From Taudactylus pleione (Eukaryota > Chordata > Amphibia > Anura > Myobatrachidae), in NCBI GenBank assembly GCA_031769625.1, contig JAUIMM010000124.1, forward strand, positions 10,614,001 through 10,678,000: 64,000 nucleotides of DNA. Direction: 5' to 3'. The position numbers and the translations under genes are program-made. The notes below the pieces were generated by a model. The model searched no databases. It saw nothing but the letters and a program-made list of their open reading frames with translations, and had not been told where the DNA came from. This document shows positions 48,440-60,534 of this stretch, in pieces (within the stretch, counting starts at the first letter, position 1; every line of letters starts with the position of its first letter).

Positions 48440-48463
48440 CTTGTGCTATCACTGTAGTGGTCT
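48440..48463 (-). CDS. Candidate 24-bp linker exon of the SRCR gene, block C
   Basis: Minus strand: TTATTACTTTTCAG precedes and GTAAACAATT follows. Identical to the block A exon in sequence, reads TTTVIAQ in phase 1-1. It lacks the MITE that sits beside the block A copy. Confidence 0.5.
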
Positions 48464-48849
48464 CTGAAAAGTAATAACAAAGAACAAAAGTCAGGTTGTA
48501 TCAGCAACATGTTGACAAGTGTAATTTAAAATATTTACATACACATTATTAAGTTCAACTGTTTAGAACTTAGCTGTGTAGATATAGAGAAATAGAATTT
48601 TTTAAAACATATTTTGCTGCATGTTTTCTTTAAGTAATGAATTTACCTTCATTGCTGCTTAAAGTATTACTGCTTAAATGAATTAAGTCAAGATAAGTTT
48701 AGTAATATATACTTATACAAATTAGTGTGCTCAGACTGTACTGTATTAAAGGGTCCAATAAATCATATCTACGCCAGTGATCATAGAAAAACTGGACACG
48801 TGCTATCCAATAAGAAAGAAAATACATTTAGTGCTATCATAGAGTAGGA

Positions 48850-49034
48850 CAGAGGTACCCAAACGCAGTCCTCAAGGCTCCCCAACAGTTCAGGTTTTAG
48901 AGATATCCATGGTTGAGCACAGGCAGTTAAATCAAATTGAGTGAGGTACTAATTAAGCCACTTGAGCTCAACCATGGATATCTCTAAAATCTGAACTGTT
49001 GGGGATCCTTGAGGACCGCATTTGGGAACCTCTG
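48850..49034. mobile_element. hAT-type palindromic MITE, exact 8-bp target GAGTAGGA
   Basis: CAGAGGTACCCAAACGCAG and its inverse; GAGTAGGA at 48842-48849 and 49035-49042. Confidence 0.95.
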
Positions 49035-49179
49035 GAGTAGGATTACAAAGAGTCTTTAGAGTTTGTGTGTCCTGGTACAGGATAGGCTACATGTCAGTCA
49101 TAGCAATGTGAGCAAATTTAGAGCTTTATGATTGTTTCTCCTTTTCATATTTGTACTTTTAAACTTCCCAAGCCCCTAG

Positions 49180-49380
49180 GTATTTATTACCCTTTATTTA
49201 TATAGTGCCACTATATAATGCTGCACTGCATAGAGAATATTTAATCATTGACATCAGTCCCTGCCCCATTGGAGTTAACAGTCTAAATTTTATGGCACCT
49301 GAAATACATATAGTCAGGTAAATTTTTGTCGACTGCAAATTAACCTACAGTATGAGTATGTTTTTGGATGTGTAGGAGTT
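49180..49380. repeat. Dispersed vertebrate repeat fragment
   Basis: CCCTTTATTTATATAGTGCC, CATCAGTCCCTGCCCCATTG and AATTAACCTACAGTATG blocks recur widely in amphibian and fish genomes; the first block is also at about 19605. Its 3' companion (ACACAGGGAGAACATACAAC onward) is at 52290-52410. Family not named. Confidence 0.6.
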
Positions 49381-49389
49381 AGGCAAAAC

Positions 49390-50650
49390 CAGTACTGTGA
49401 CTAGAAGTCTGGGCCCCCCTGGCAAAGTGATTGACCTGATGATAAGATAACTGATTTGTAAGTGTAAAGGCATAGGAAGGCCCTTTCTTAAGTCTTATCA
49501 CACTATCAATGGTGAGTCATTTAAGAGACAAGGTCAAGCTTTTCCTTAGCATGTTAAGTCCTCAGGAGATCCTGAGCAGATTGTCATTCTAAATGTACGT
49601 TTAATTATGCTAAGACTGCCTGGAGGAAGATGCTAATTAACCTAACAGGACATGTGGAAACTAACCCTTTTTTGTATGCATGCATATAAATGAAGAAGTA
49701 TGCAGTCCTGTCTGCAAAAACTGCGGGGGATAAACAAGAGCTGTCTGCTCGAAAAGGTTTTCAGGCATAAGCAGAGATCAGAGTCTCATTATTTTCATGT
49801 GGTTTATGACGTAAAATTAATATTTCCATAATCACTAGGATTGTCCAAATTTCCATAAAATTATATATGGTCAATTCGCAGGTGGAGTGCGATGTGCCAA
49901 CCATAAGTATTGTTTCTAAGATATGAAGTATCTCCCCAATACCACATCACAATGCATCATATTTACAGTCATTAGGTAAACACCTCATATCTTAGGTAGT
50001 CCTTACCCAAAGGATGTTATGCACCATTATTGATATTTAAGTTAAAAGGGACCTGGGTGGTCTGGACAGATCTAACTAACTAAATCAACCAGTCGACAGG
50101 TCTGAGTTATGTAACCCCCAAGGGTGGGAGCACAGGGGATAAAAGGTATTGCAGTTCTTAGTTCTGGGATCAGAATGAGAGATCAATGTCTGTGCTAAAT
50201 TTGTAACCTACATTTCTTACCATTCCTTCTGGCCAGATTTTCTGCATATTAATCAGCAAGTTTTTCCTTTTTTATTTGAAATGGCAACCCATATATGTAA
50301 CTATTTTCTTTGTAACATCTAACTAAGCATTGTACAGTTTTTGTAAATATATTCTTTATTAGTATAAGTCATATATGCTCCAGAACCCAGTCTGTGAGGA
50401 AACCTTTGGACCACTTGGGCTATGCTGCAAACTGTTAATAATTGCTAGAAGCAAGGGGCGACTTATTAACTGAGTGGAAATTGTGCTGCCGAGCCTGTGC
50501 AATTGTGATATAGGTTGCACTATAAACTATTAATAATTGCTAAAAGCAGGAGACAACCTACTAACTCAGTGGGAATTGTGTCGCTGAGCCTTCATTATTA
50601 TTATAGAAGAGTGAGAGGACCTGTGGCGCCTTTCATTATCACAGGTGGTG
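49390..50650 (+). mobile_element. Possible solo LTR or LTR plus leader of an endogenous retroelement
   Basis: A TG start near 49395, a TATA-like GATAAAAGG at about 50138, and a CA end near 50643 followed by GGTGGTGGCAGTAAG, which could be a primer-binding site. An 89-bp tandem duplication lies at 50421-50600 (CTGTTAATAATTGCTAGAAG and CTATTAATAATTGCTAAAAG). No gag or pol follows. Uncertain. Confidence 0.3.
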
Positions 50651-50779
50651 GCAGTAAGAGGAAGTGTTGTACATTTCAGTATTCAAATTACAGTGCTCTG
50701 TCCTTAGTCCCCTTCAGAGATACCTACTGAGCTCATCGACAAATGGCATATTTTTATAGGTCAAAGTATGATAACTAAA

Positions 50780-51170
50780 TGCCTCTAAGTGCATGATTAT
50801 GCATTGAGAGGGGTGCACCAGCGTTTCTACCCTGAGTTCTGACATTTTTACCTTAAAATATTTTACTATATATTTTACATTCTCAGGGGCTGCACACTAA
50901 AATCCCTTTAAACTCCCATTGAGACCAGTTTTAACTAAACACAGTTTCTCTAAATGAATAGCAAAATTGTCAGGGCCATGAGTTTTTTAGCCACGTTAAG
51001 CCATTTTCGTCCAACTCATGGCTAAGTGGATCGGTCCTATAAATATTATTGCCAAAGTGTGATGGAAATTTGAGCTTAATGCCTCAAGGCCTGTGGGTCC
51101 CACAGAAAATGTAACGACTGATATTGTAAAATTAGTTTTAGATGCTTTCAACACTCCTGCCACCAGCTGA
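50780..51170. other. Non-repetitive AT-rich stretch
   Basis: Nothing recognised. Confidence 0.4.
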
Positions 51171-51179
51171 GACTGAAAT

Positions 51180-51975
51180 ATATAGTGTGATTACACTATG
51201 CATGCTGCCAGTTCATATTATATGCAACACTGTGCATGCTGCCAATTCACATTATATGCCACACTGCATTTTCCCCCATTTCGCATTATATGCCACACTG
51301 CGTATTCCCCCAATTCACATTATATGCCACACTGCGTATTCCCCCAATTCACATCATATGCCACACTGCGTATTCCCCCAATTCACATTATATGCCACAC
51401 TGCGTATTCCCCCAATTCACATTATATGCCACACTGCATTTTCCCCCATTTCGCATTATATGCCACACTGCATATTCCCCCAATTCACATTATATGCCAC
51501 ACTGCGTATTCCCCCAATTCACATTATATGCCACACTGCGTATTCCCCCAATTCATTATATGCCACACTGCATATTTCCCCAATTCACATTATATGCCAA
51601 ACTGCGTATTCCCCCAATTCACATTATATGCCACACTGCGTATTCCAGCAATTCACATTATATGCCACACTACGTATTCCCCAATTCACATTATATGCCG
51701 CACTGCGTTTTCCCCCAATTCACATTATATGCCACACTGCGTATTCCCCCAATTCACAGTATATGCCACACTGCGTTTTCCCCCAATTCACAGTATATGC
51801 CACACTGTGTATTCCCCCAATTCACATTATATGCCACACTACATATTCCCCAATTCACATTATATGCCACACTGTGCATGCCGTAATTCACATTGTATGC
51901 CACAATCTGTATTCTCCATTTCACATTATTACACACTGTGTCCCCAATTCACATTATATGCCACACTGCACCCCA
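51180..51975. repeat. 34-bp minisatellite, about 22 copies
   Basis: The unit is CACATTATATGCCACACTGC followed by GTATTCCCCCAATT. The unit has no stop codon in any forward frame, and its length is not divisible by three, so all three frames stay open (216-301 codons) and each contains many ATGs. The resulting proteins are one peptide cycle in different phase. Not a gene. Confidence 0.97.
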
Positions 51976-53330
51976 TATTATTATTTTGTTTTACTGACTT
52001 GCTGATCTTTTTGCAAGTGATGTCTCATTATTGCCATGCAGGCCGGCGAAGGAGGAGGGATTGGTGGGCCATCAAATGGGAGCACCACCTGCAAAATGTA
52101 TAATATTGTGCAGAGAACAGCTGGCCTGGCATTGTGACTTCTCTGAGATGAGTCCTGTTGATTGCCAGGTGGACTCCTGTAGATTTTCCTATGGCCAAGA
52201 TAGTGCCCCGCTTCAACGAATGCCCCTGGCAGATGCCATTCTGGCCAACCTCTAGTTACAGCCTTGAATAGAACACCCATAGCATATACACTCAAACACA
52301 GGGAGAACATACAACCTCCTCAGTGCCATGATTGGAATTGAAACCATGGCCCCAGCATGGTCAGTTGGCTATGCTAACCACTGTGTCACCATGCTCTCCA
52401 TGTGTCATACCATGCCTCCACAGACCATATAATACTACAGTCAGGGCATGAGAGATTGAAAGAGGAAGGAAAGTTTTAAACTTCCATGATACTGATATCC
52501 TAGGCCACACTCTGTGGCTTGCTCATTAGTTAAAGTGGAGACCTAGAAGCTGTTGGGAGCAATTACATGACTGCTTCCAGAGCTCTGGTGTGCTAATACT
52601 ACCAGACTGGAACAGTACAGAACATTTTGTTTCAACACTCTTTACAAAAGAGTATGTAATGTTTTCCATCAGCTTTCTAATAAACTCACAGAACTGAATG
52701 GTTATGGCTGAAAAAGAAAAAGTAGTGAGAGAAAAAAAATACTGTCACTAAGATGGAAATGAGGTGTGGACATGAACAAATATTGAGGAAGGAGAATGAC
52801 ACACCATTGGGGCCGTACTTGCAAAAGGAAAAGTGAAAAGTGAACTGTGAATATATAAATGTAACAATAAGAAGAAAGTACATCATTTATATTAAAATCC
52901 CACAAGGAATATGGTGTACTATGTAAAGTTGATAATTTAAAACCGTAGTCACAGCAAATAAAATCAAGATGTAAAAACAATAAAAAAAACAGGAGGCAAG
53001 CAGAATACACCAGTTATTAATAAAAAAAAAATACAATTTGTAGTTTAACATTTTGGGGTTTGAACCTAAAGCTTGTATATAAAAAAAACCACTATTACAA
53101 TAGATGGTCATAATTGCCACAACTACACAGGTCAACATGGATGTTACTGACATACCAAGGTCATTTGCAAAAAGCAACATGGCCACTCCACGGCGCAAAT
53201 GCAGTTATGGGCCTGGTGTGCACTGGGATGTTTAGATTTACAGTGCAATGTTGCCAGAAATTTGCCTCTCCGGGGTTCTCAAACTTGCTAATTATCATGG
53301 CCTCTATAGCTCAGGGAGTCAGAAATTGCC
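51976..53330. other. Repeat-derived and unique sequence, no gene
   Basis: 52290-52410 holds a dispersed repeat tail. The rest shows no coding motif. Minus-strand frames at 52702-53198 are hydrophobic only because the plus strand is A-rich. Confidence 0.4.
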
Positions 53331-53449
53331 CCAAGCTTTGAATCATTGGACTAGTAGTAGTGTTTTATTTGTAGCTCCATGTAGTAACCTGTGCTGACCA
53401 GCATGGGGCTGCTATTCAATATAGAGGGGTCCTCCATTCCTGTGACCGG

Positions 53450-53600
53450 GTGTGGTGAGGTATGCTATGTCGACAGTTATCATGTTGACATGCACAAGGT
53501 CAACATGAGAATGTTGACACAGTTAAAATGTAAACATGCAGCATGTCAACATGCTTAGCATGTCGACAGTGATCATGCCGGCATTTATCATATCTATATG
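53450..53600. repeat. Cluster of CATGTCGACA/TGTTGACATG motifs
   Basis: Six or more near-copies of an 8-12-bp motif in direct and inverse order, as in a decayed foldback element. Confidence 0.5.
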
Positions 53601-53764
53601 GATGACATCTCATCTATATATAAATTTTCAATTTAAAAAAAAATATATTAATCATAACATTCTCTTTTTTAGCATTAAAATTACCATTTGCTATTATTGT
53701 CAGATAAATGGGTCCACAAATAAGGATCAAACAATCTAAAAAGTACTGCACATGCCTGTCCTAT

Positions 53765-53805
53765 AGAAGAATGGAGTTTATTTTATCAGTATTCTTCTAT
53801 GGGTC

Positions 53806-53841
<36 letters not shown>

Positions 53842-53875
53842 GACTCATAGAAGAAATGTAGAAGTTTTTTTAGGG
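53765..53875. mobile_element. Palindromic element expanded around an (AT)n core
   Basis: The arms TTCTTCTATGGGTCATTAT and ATAATGACTCATAGAAGAA flank about 16 AT units (53806-53840). Confidence 0.75.
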
Positions 53876-53879
53876 AAAA

Positions 53880-54889
53880 TCAGGAGAAACTAAAGGGGAG
53901 GGGAAATCTAATATCAAGGGATTCCTTTATTTTGATGAACCACTAGAATTCTGCTCGTCACTCACGCAGAACACCATCTACCGTTCACTGCGCATGTCCA
54001 AAACTGAAACAGAGCATGCGCAGTTGTTGTTTTTTTATCGGAACATGAAAAAATCATTTATGCAGTTGTTTTCCCATTATCTCATTCGAAAACTAAAATG
54101 CAAAAATTATCACAATACAGGGGGTTTATCACTTTTCCATTTTTTGCGACAATACATGATAAATACGACGATAAAAGAAGCTAAAAGATTGCGATAAATA
54201 CACGATGTCTGGCAAAAAGAAACAGGATCTTTTCACATTTTTTGATACATATCCCCATGTATTCCTTGAATAGCAGTACAGTTAGAAACGACAGGGGTTT
54301 TAATTGCTCATAGTAATCTATATAGAGCAGCATGTTTAGAAACAGCAGGGAATGTATATAGACCTTCCCTTGGTCTTTTGTGGACATAATCTATGTGTGA
54401 CATCACTTACCAGCTATGCTCGTTTATTAGGAGTCCTTATGGTGAACTTTGTTAAATTGGGACACTGTTTTCTGATACCACGGCGATCTCAATACATTTT
54501 TTTGCCAAATGTTACAAATCTATCTGAGATACTGCATGTATGTTTTTGACATTTTGATACTATTTATCTAATACTGCCTAGAATGTTTCAACTTGAATAT
54601 GACTAGAACATGTATTGGATTCCCCTCTTTTTTTGCAGTGCAGCATCTCGGATCTGTTTATACCTTACAATCCCTTTGATGGTGTTTTGGATTTTCTCTA
54701 ATTATGTTAAATTTACGTTTAATTAGAACAAATGATATGCGGAATTAGACCTGATTATTAATAGAGAAGTGCAGATTGATAATATAGATTGATATTGCCC
54801 TACATCATTGGACTTTCTGTATATACTTGATTGCAATCCTACAAAAACGTATTTGATACATTGCATGTGTATTTGCACGAATGGATACT
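53880..54889. other. No gene recognised
   Basis: Some sequence near 53970-54010 has inverted ACTGCGCATG and CATGCGCAGT motifs typical of Harbinger MITEs. Otherwise featureless. Confidence 0.35.
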
Positions 54890-55340
54890 GGGCCTAGTTC
54901 AGACCCGCTCGCGAGCGTAGGACGCTTGCAAGCGGGTCGATGGTGCCCTAATGCGCATGCGCACGACGGAGGGAGCTCCGTCGTGCGCATGCACGAGACC
55001 CGGAGAGCGACAGCCAAGCTGTCGCTCCGGGTCTCGCACCAAAGGGGGCGTGCTGTCGATGGTGACTGACAGCACGCCTCCTTGGGTGGGCGTGACGGGG
55101 GCGTGGCTGCCAGACGGAAGCGTTCCCATGGGAACGCCTACCGTCTGGGTCCGGCCCCACTGACATCACTAGTGATGTCAGTGGGAGTGATTTTGGCTCT
55201 GATAGAGCCAAAATCACTCCAGGGCTTGCGGTCACCGAGACCCTACCGCAGGGTCTCGTCGCAAGCCCGATGGTCGCGATGGTCTTGACCATTGCGACCA
55301 TCATCATGGACGCTCGCTATAGCTGTGGGTGGTAACCCCC
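54890..55340. mobile_element. Harbinger-type MITE, one terminus missing, inverse of the 18749 family
   Basis: GGGCCTAGTTCAGACCCGCT start, same inner palindromes as 18749 and 21801 but in opposite order (AAAGGGGGCGTGCTGTC, CCATGGGAACGC, TGACATCACTAGTGATGTCA). The right end is cut at about 55340. Confidence 0.8.
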
Positions 55341-55342
55341 CG

Positions 55343-55810
55343 CTAGAAAGAGTTCGGTGCTGGTTCTGCAATTTTCAGGGGACCCCTACTTGTTTTGTCC
55401 CCTGATTTTCCAGAACCAGGACCAGCTCAACAAAGCCCTGTGCTGGTTCTTAATATACAGGGACCCCCTATGCATTTTGGCCCCTGTATTTTTAGAACCA
55501 GAACAGGCTTTATAAAGCCCGGGGCTGGTTATGCTTTTGGGGAGGGGGTGCACGTTTTTTTTTTTAAAACACACACAGAAGCCATCACGGATCTCACTGA
55601 TCTGTGATGGCTTCTCTAAAACTCACACCTTTTAATGCTACTCGCATTAAAAGTTGTCAGTTTACATAGTCCTAAACTCGCCTAAACTCGCAAATGCAGT
55701 AGCCTCGAGCTGAAAAGTTCGCAGGCTATTGAATTTGCGAGTTTCAGTACAAACTCGCACTTTTTAAAAGTGCGAGTTTGTACTGTTACTAAAACAGACT
55801 ACCTATTACA
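55343..55810. repeat. GGCTGGTTATGCTTTTGGGG family repeat with strong hairpins
   Basis: Related sequence is at 8310, 58090 (inverse) and 61190. It contains the hairpins GCCATCACGGATCTCACTGA/TCTGTGATGGC at 55582-55612 and AGTACAAACTCGCACTTTT with its inverse at 55746-55788. No coding. Confidence 0.6.
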
Positions 55811-56440
55811 TTTGGCCCTTGGAGTCTGTGCAAAAACAAATATATCATGTATAACTAGAATTCTGAATGTCACTATCTTGCAGAATCGCTATTATAAGTT
55901 GTTTAGTTGGTGCTGTTATATTCTGAGAACTCTTCAGGTACTGTATGTATCCTGGTTTGAGCCTTGGCATTCTAGTCATGTCTAATCAAACATAATATTT
56001 AATATTACCCATTATCATGGTTGTTTCATGGATATGCAGGTTTCCTGGGAAGATGAAACTTTGTTTCTGATATTTATCAAAGTTAACTAATCCTGTCACC
56101 TGAAGAATTGTATAAAGTAATTTTAGGAATAAATCTCATTAACTGACAATTCTTACTTAGAGGAAGCGCCACTAACTCTAGATTTCCAGATTCTGTGGGT
56201 CTGCAATGTCACACATTCTATCAATATGAACACACATTTGCTGATCTATTCATATAGAAATGTGAGGTAGCTAATCACATGCTTTTTCAAAACCAAATTT
56301 CTCTGCACAACCCGTATACAAAGCATTTCATGGTTACATATAGCTCAGAAAGATAGAGATGAAAGTGACAATTCTTCATGTTTTCATACAGCATGCCAGT
56401 TTTAACAATTTGGAATTAAGGGCCTGTTTCTGACGTGAAT
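55811..56440. other. Intronic or intergenic unique sequence
   Basis: Nothing recognised. Confidence 0.4.
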
Positions 56441-56453
56441 GGTATCGCACAGC

Positions 56454-56788
56454 CAGAGCCGTAGCTAGCTCTCTGAGCGCCCTGTGCCAGCACCGCCCCT
56501 TTTTGCGTGTGACATCATGACGTCGTGCACAAGGGGACTGGGCCGCCAGTAATTGATGCTCAAGCTGTACCCGGATCATCTTCAAGATGTGCCGGGCAGC
56601 TGTAACTATGGCAGGGCGCCTGCCTGTAGCGTCCACGGGACGCTACAGGCAGCACTGCTGAAGTGATGCTGGCTCCAGGGCGCCGTTACAGGCACCCTGC
56701 AGTCAGAAGCAGGGGCCTTGGGATGTCGATGGTGCCACCCACAGAGGTCTGCGCTCTGTGCAGCCGCATACTCCTAGCTACGGCCCTG
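56454..56788. mobile_element. hAT-type MITE, near-exact 8-bp target
   Basis: CAGAGCCGTAGCTAG and CAGGGCCGTAGCTAG (inverse); CGCACAGC on the left and TGCACAGC on the right. Confidence 0.85.
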
Positions 56789-57107
56789 TGCACAGCTGCA
56801 GGGAAGAGACTGTGCAATACCATATAACTGAAATGCAAATGCCGCAGGCACTGTCTTTAGGAAATAGATGCCCCCTGCATACATCTGCAATCCATGTGCT
56901 GTGTCCAAAGATGCAGCATCAAATCACCATTAGTCGCAATGGTTGCAGTCCCCAGCCAGCCTGCATAAGTCAAAGCTTGCTCAGACTGGCCATCGAAACT
57001 GGTCAGCTGGGTCCAGGAAGTCTGCCTACCACGACGCAGACCTTGGGATTTGCATTACAGCAAAACAGGGAAAACACACCCCCATTTTTTAAAATGGTCC
57101 TGGTCTC

Positions 57108-57402
57108 CAGGGGCACAGAGAGGATGGGGAAGCGGGTACAATTTACCATGCCCAGGCTTCCAGCGGGCCCCGGCGGCTAAGCAGCAGCTGCAAGCAATCT
57201 CCTATGACTGAGGGGGGGAGCGATCACACTGATAGCGCCCCTCGGCTTTGCACCGGGCTGAGGGACTCACAGAGCCCCCTCCCCAGCGTGCAGCACCGCT
57301 GCAAAAGTGTTTTTTTTCTTCTCAACGGGGCGTAGCCACGCCTCCCACAATTAGGCCATGCCCCCTCTTTACCTGGGCCTAGTGGCGCTCTCTACGGCCC
57401 TG
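57108..57402. mobile_element. hAT-type MITE, exact 8-bp target CTGGTCTC
   Basis: CAGGGGCACAGAGAG and CAGGGCCGTAGAGAG (inverse); CTGGTCTC at 57100-57107 and 57403-57410. Confidence 0.9.
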
Positions 57403-57410
57403 CTGGTCTC

Positions 57411-58660
57411 CAACCCCCATATAAGAGAAAACTGCGAGCAATCACGCAGGACCCATTCTGCACATGCACATTACCATTCTGACTATATTATAGATCAAAT
57501 TGCATTCGACATTTTGCTTAAGTGTTTTTTTATTATTCCATTTATACTTGTGCAGGAAAGATGACTACTACTGTAGGATTTTAAAAGGGGTAAACAATGG
57601 ATATGGAGGTGCTTGTATTTAATTACATTTTATATGGAATAAATGTCTTATATACAGTACATGACATTTCATTACATTATTATATTGTATACACATAGGT
57701 TAATGCAGCTTGTGCACTTACTATTAACTCTGTAAAGCCACATCTTTATAATGAGTCATGAGAATAGAGAGTTTAGGAGAAATGTAATGAGGTCCAATTG
57801 TTGTGCAAGTTTGGACTCTCATCGTCTCGCTACGAGTATGATGCGGGTTTGTTCCAAAACTCGCAGTATGTAATAGCCTGCAAGTTGGAAGGTGCGAGTT
57901 TATCTGAATGCGAGTTATTGCAAGTATTATGCTACTATCACTATGGGGAAAACTAACAATTTGTAATGCAAGTTTTATTGCAAGGTGCAATTATAGTATG
58001 TTTAGCAGAAGCCTGCACAGATCATTGAGATTCGTGCAGGCTTGTGTGTGTGATAAAATTAAATGAAAGTGTTAAAAAAATAGAAAAAAATGATGTACAC
58101 CTTCCCCCAAAGTATAACCAGCACTGTGCTTTGTGAGCCGGTCCTAGTTGTGGAAATATTGGTGACAAAATGAGTAGAGGTACCCCGTATTATCCATAAC
58201 AAGCAAAAAACAGCGCTCTAACTATCAAGGGTGTAATGCCTCAGCTGGGGAAGACATTTGATGGGGTCCCCCTTCCAAAGCATTCACAACCCTACACTAG
58301 TCAGCCCAGGCCAAAGATTCCTCAGGAAGTGGGGACCCCTCTATAAAAAGGTCCCCCCCAAGCAGACAGGCTCAGCTGATAGCCTGGGGCTATCCTCCAC
58401 AGTGACAAACACAGGGTTTTGAAAAGGGGGTTTCCAAACCAATGACAAAAAAATCGAAACGCTTACAGGCACCACTCCTCGGGTACTCAATAGTCCAAGA
58501 CTGCTAATACATTACTGAGCAAAACTTCAGATGCATTTATTACATATTTGGTCAATGCCTTAATGAAGGAAAATGCATCTGAAATGTTGCACAGTAACGG
58601 ATTAACGAGCTTGGATTATTGAGTACCCGAGGAGTACTGCCTGTATCTGACTGAATATAT
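57411..58660. other. AT-rich region with inverse copy of the 55343 repeat
   Basis: 57800-58160 carries GCGAGTTT/AAACTCGC hairpin motifs and a GCCTGCACAGATCATTGAGA hairpin; 58090-58130 is the inverse of the GGCTGGTTATGC motif. No gene. Confidence 0.45.
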
Positions 58661-58696
58661 ATACACTGTGTGTATGTGTATATATATATATATATC

Positions 58697-58746
<50 letters not shown>

Positions 58747-58756
58747 AATATATATA
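58660..58756. repeat. (TA)n microsatellite
   Basis: Interrupted TA runs with GTATG and CTATA interruptions. Confidence 0.95.
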
Positions 58757-58759
58757 TTA

Positions 58760-59585
58760 CTGTTGCGTAGTCCCATAGTCCAGTGCTCAGGATGAATTGA
58801 ATAAAGTTTGGTTTAGTTCACTTATAGAGAAAATCCCATGTGGAGCTTTTTAGCCCAACAAAGAAATAAGAATGCGACATTGAGTCCTCCATTGGAAACA
58901 TAGACACGCTCACTGGCACAGACACACCGACAAAGACTACACAGACACACACACACTGACACAAACATTGACACAGACTACACAGACACACACACAAAAC
59001 CTCTCACTTCAAAACACAAATAAATACAGCTCTGGCATCATTTCTTAAAGAACACCTCCCACCCTGCCGGCACTGCTGCCCACTCGCCAGCACCCTGCAC
59101 CCCCACATGTGATAAAGAGACCTGCGGTGCGGCTCCAGGAGAGAACGCCGGCAGCAACTCTCAGCCTCTCACAATGCTGGTGCTCTCATGTGAACTGCCT
59201 GTGAGGGCATCATACTGCCGCTGCAGCTCCCCCTACAGCCAGCACAGTATAACAGCAGGCACAGTTGCCTGAGTTTCGACAGGACAGTGAGGAGACTCTC
59301 TTTACAAGAAAAAAAAGTTCAGCTGCGCGGCGATGGAGCAGCAGTCAGGGGGATTTCTAGGTACTCAGAAAGCCCCCCTGCATGCGCGTGTGCTCCACAC
59401 CCCTGGGCAGTGGATGTGGAGTTGATTTATATCAAAATTACAAATAATATTGTTCTTTACCGGAGGACTACAGGTCCCAGCAAGCCTGCCCCACTGGCTT
59501 TTGGAGAACCACATTTTCCAGCAGTAGCAAGGACCTGTAGTCCTCTTGTAAAATAAATATTAAAATAAAGACAATGCATACACAC
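58760..59585. other. Repeat-derived, no gene
   Basis: CACA-rich stretch at 58920-59000, then an old palindrome at 59464-59540 (GACTACAGGTCCCAGCAAGC arms) related to 7477-7574. Confidence 0.45.
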
Positions 59586-59588
59586 CAA

Positions 59589-60408
59589 GGCCTGTATTCA
59601 ATTAGTTTTGCACCCGCGACAATTTTTCACATGCCGGACTTTTCACCTACATCGCGTATATTAGCTGCAGAAACTTATCGTGTGCTTCCCCGTGATTTGC
59701 CATATTCAATTGCAAAGGACATGAAAACGCAACCCGGCGAATTCAAAACAGGCTAAAAGTGCTGTCAGAATTGGGGAAATCAGCCTCACACCCCCTAAAA
59801 GATGCACTAACATTGGGGATCAATGTGCACGCAACCGATTAGTCCTAATAAACTATTTGGGGTACTTAAGGTGTGTTAATTTCTCCTAATTAGCGTTTTT
59901 GCACAAGTGGTGAAGAATAGCATTAAGCAGTTTTTTGGGGTGAAAATAAGTAGTCCTGTCAAATTTCGGGTACTTGAAAATGTTTGCAAGCATGGTTTAA
60001 AGTCGTTAAAGTAAAGTTTTAAAAAACGTTAAAAATGCACCAGAAGCAAGCACCTGCCATCAAAAAAACACCAGTTTTTACTCTCACTTTGCACTTTATC
60101 GCCCCATTTCCAAATTGCTTTTTTTGGGGTGTTCCTCACTTTTTTTTTAGCTTTTTTTTATGCAGTTATCCTTTGGGGGGCTGTCCCAAGGGTGCTGAGT
60201 GGTTTCCCCACCTTTACACCCCAAAATAGTGATTTTGCACTCTATGTTTCGCCACCTATTCAGAGGTAAATCTTTTTCGCCTATTACAGTGCGTTGCATT
60301 TTTGCATACACAATGCAATATGGAGATAAGTTTCCATCTGGCGAAAAGTCGCAATCGGCAATACTTTTTCGCGGAATCTGACTTTTCGCAGCTAATTGAT
60401 AATGGGCC
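59589..60408. mobile_element. Harbinger-like MITE, CAA target duplication
   Basis: GGCCTGTATTCAATTAG and the inverse GGGCCCATTATCAATTAG; CAA at 59586-59588 and 60409-60411. 820 bp without coding sequence. Confidence 0.75.
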
Positions 60409-60534
60409 CAAGTGATACATAATCATGCACACAGTTATACTTACCTTTATGTCATGGCGCCGGTAAGTAAACTTCTCTAAGTAGCATTCCACCTTAAAAA
60501 ATAAACAAATTAAATACCCGAGCCCACCGGACTT

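Larger units (their letters stand above)
41590..48520. repeat. Duplicated block C
   Basis: Full set of segments: 5' part, Harbinger MITE, Helitron-like with nested hAT, 30-bp exon, LINE, 24-bp exon. It starts within about 15 bp of the end of block B, so B and C form a direct tandem pair. Confidence 0.85.

Noticed and set aside
51142..52103. ORFs of 287 and 301 codons with His/Tyr/Pro-rich repeats
   Set aside because: They are translations of a 34-bp minisatellite with no stops in any forward frame. The three frames give the same peptide cycle.
52702..53198. Hydrophobic minus-strand ORFs rich in Phe and Leu
   Set aside because: They come from an A-rich plus strand. There is no start context, splice signal or homologous motif.
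54895..55307. Several 60-119-codon ORFs with Arg/Ala/Gly-rich sequence (also 18647-19239 and 21775-22341)
   Set aside because: All lie in the palindromic CpG-rich interior of one MITE family, and the same peptides appear from both strands.
56758..57180. 140-codon ORF starting MQPHTPSYGPVH
   Set aside because: It starts in one hAT MITE and ends in another. It is a chance frame across insertion borders.
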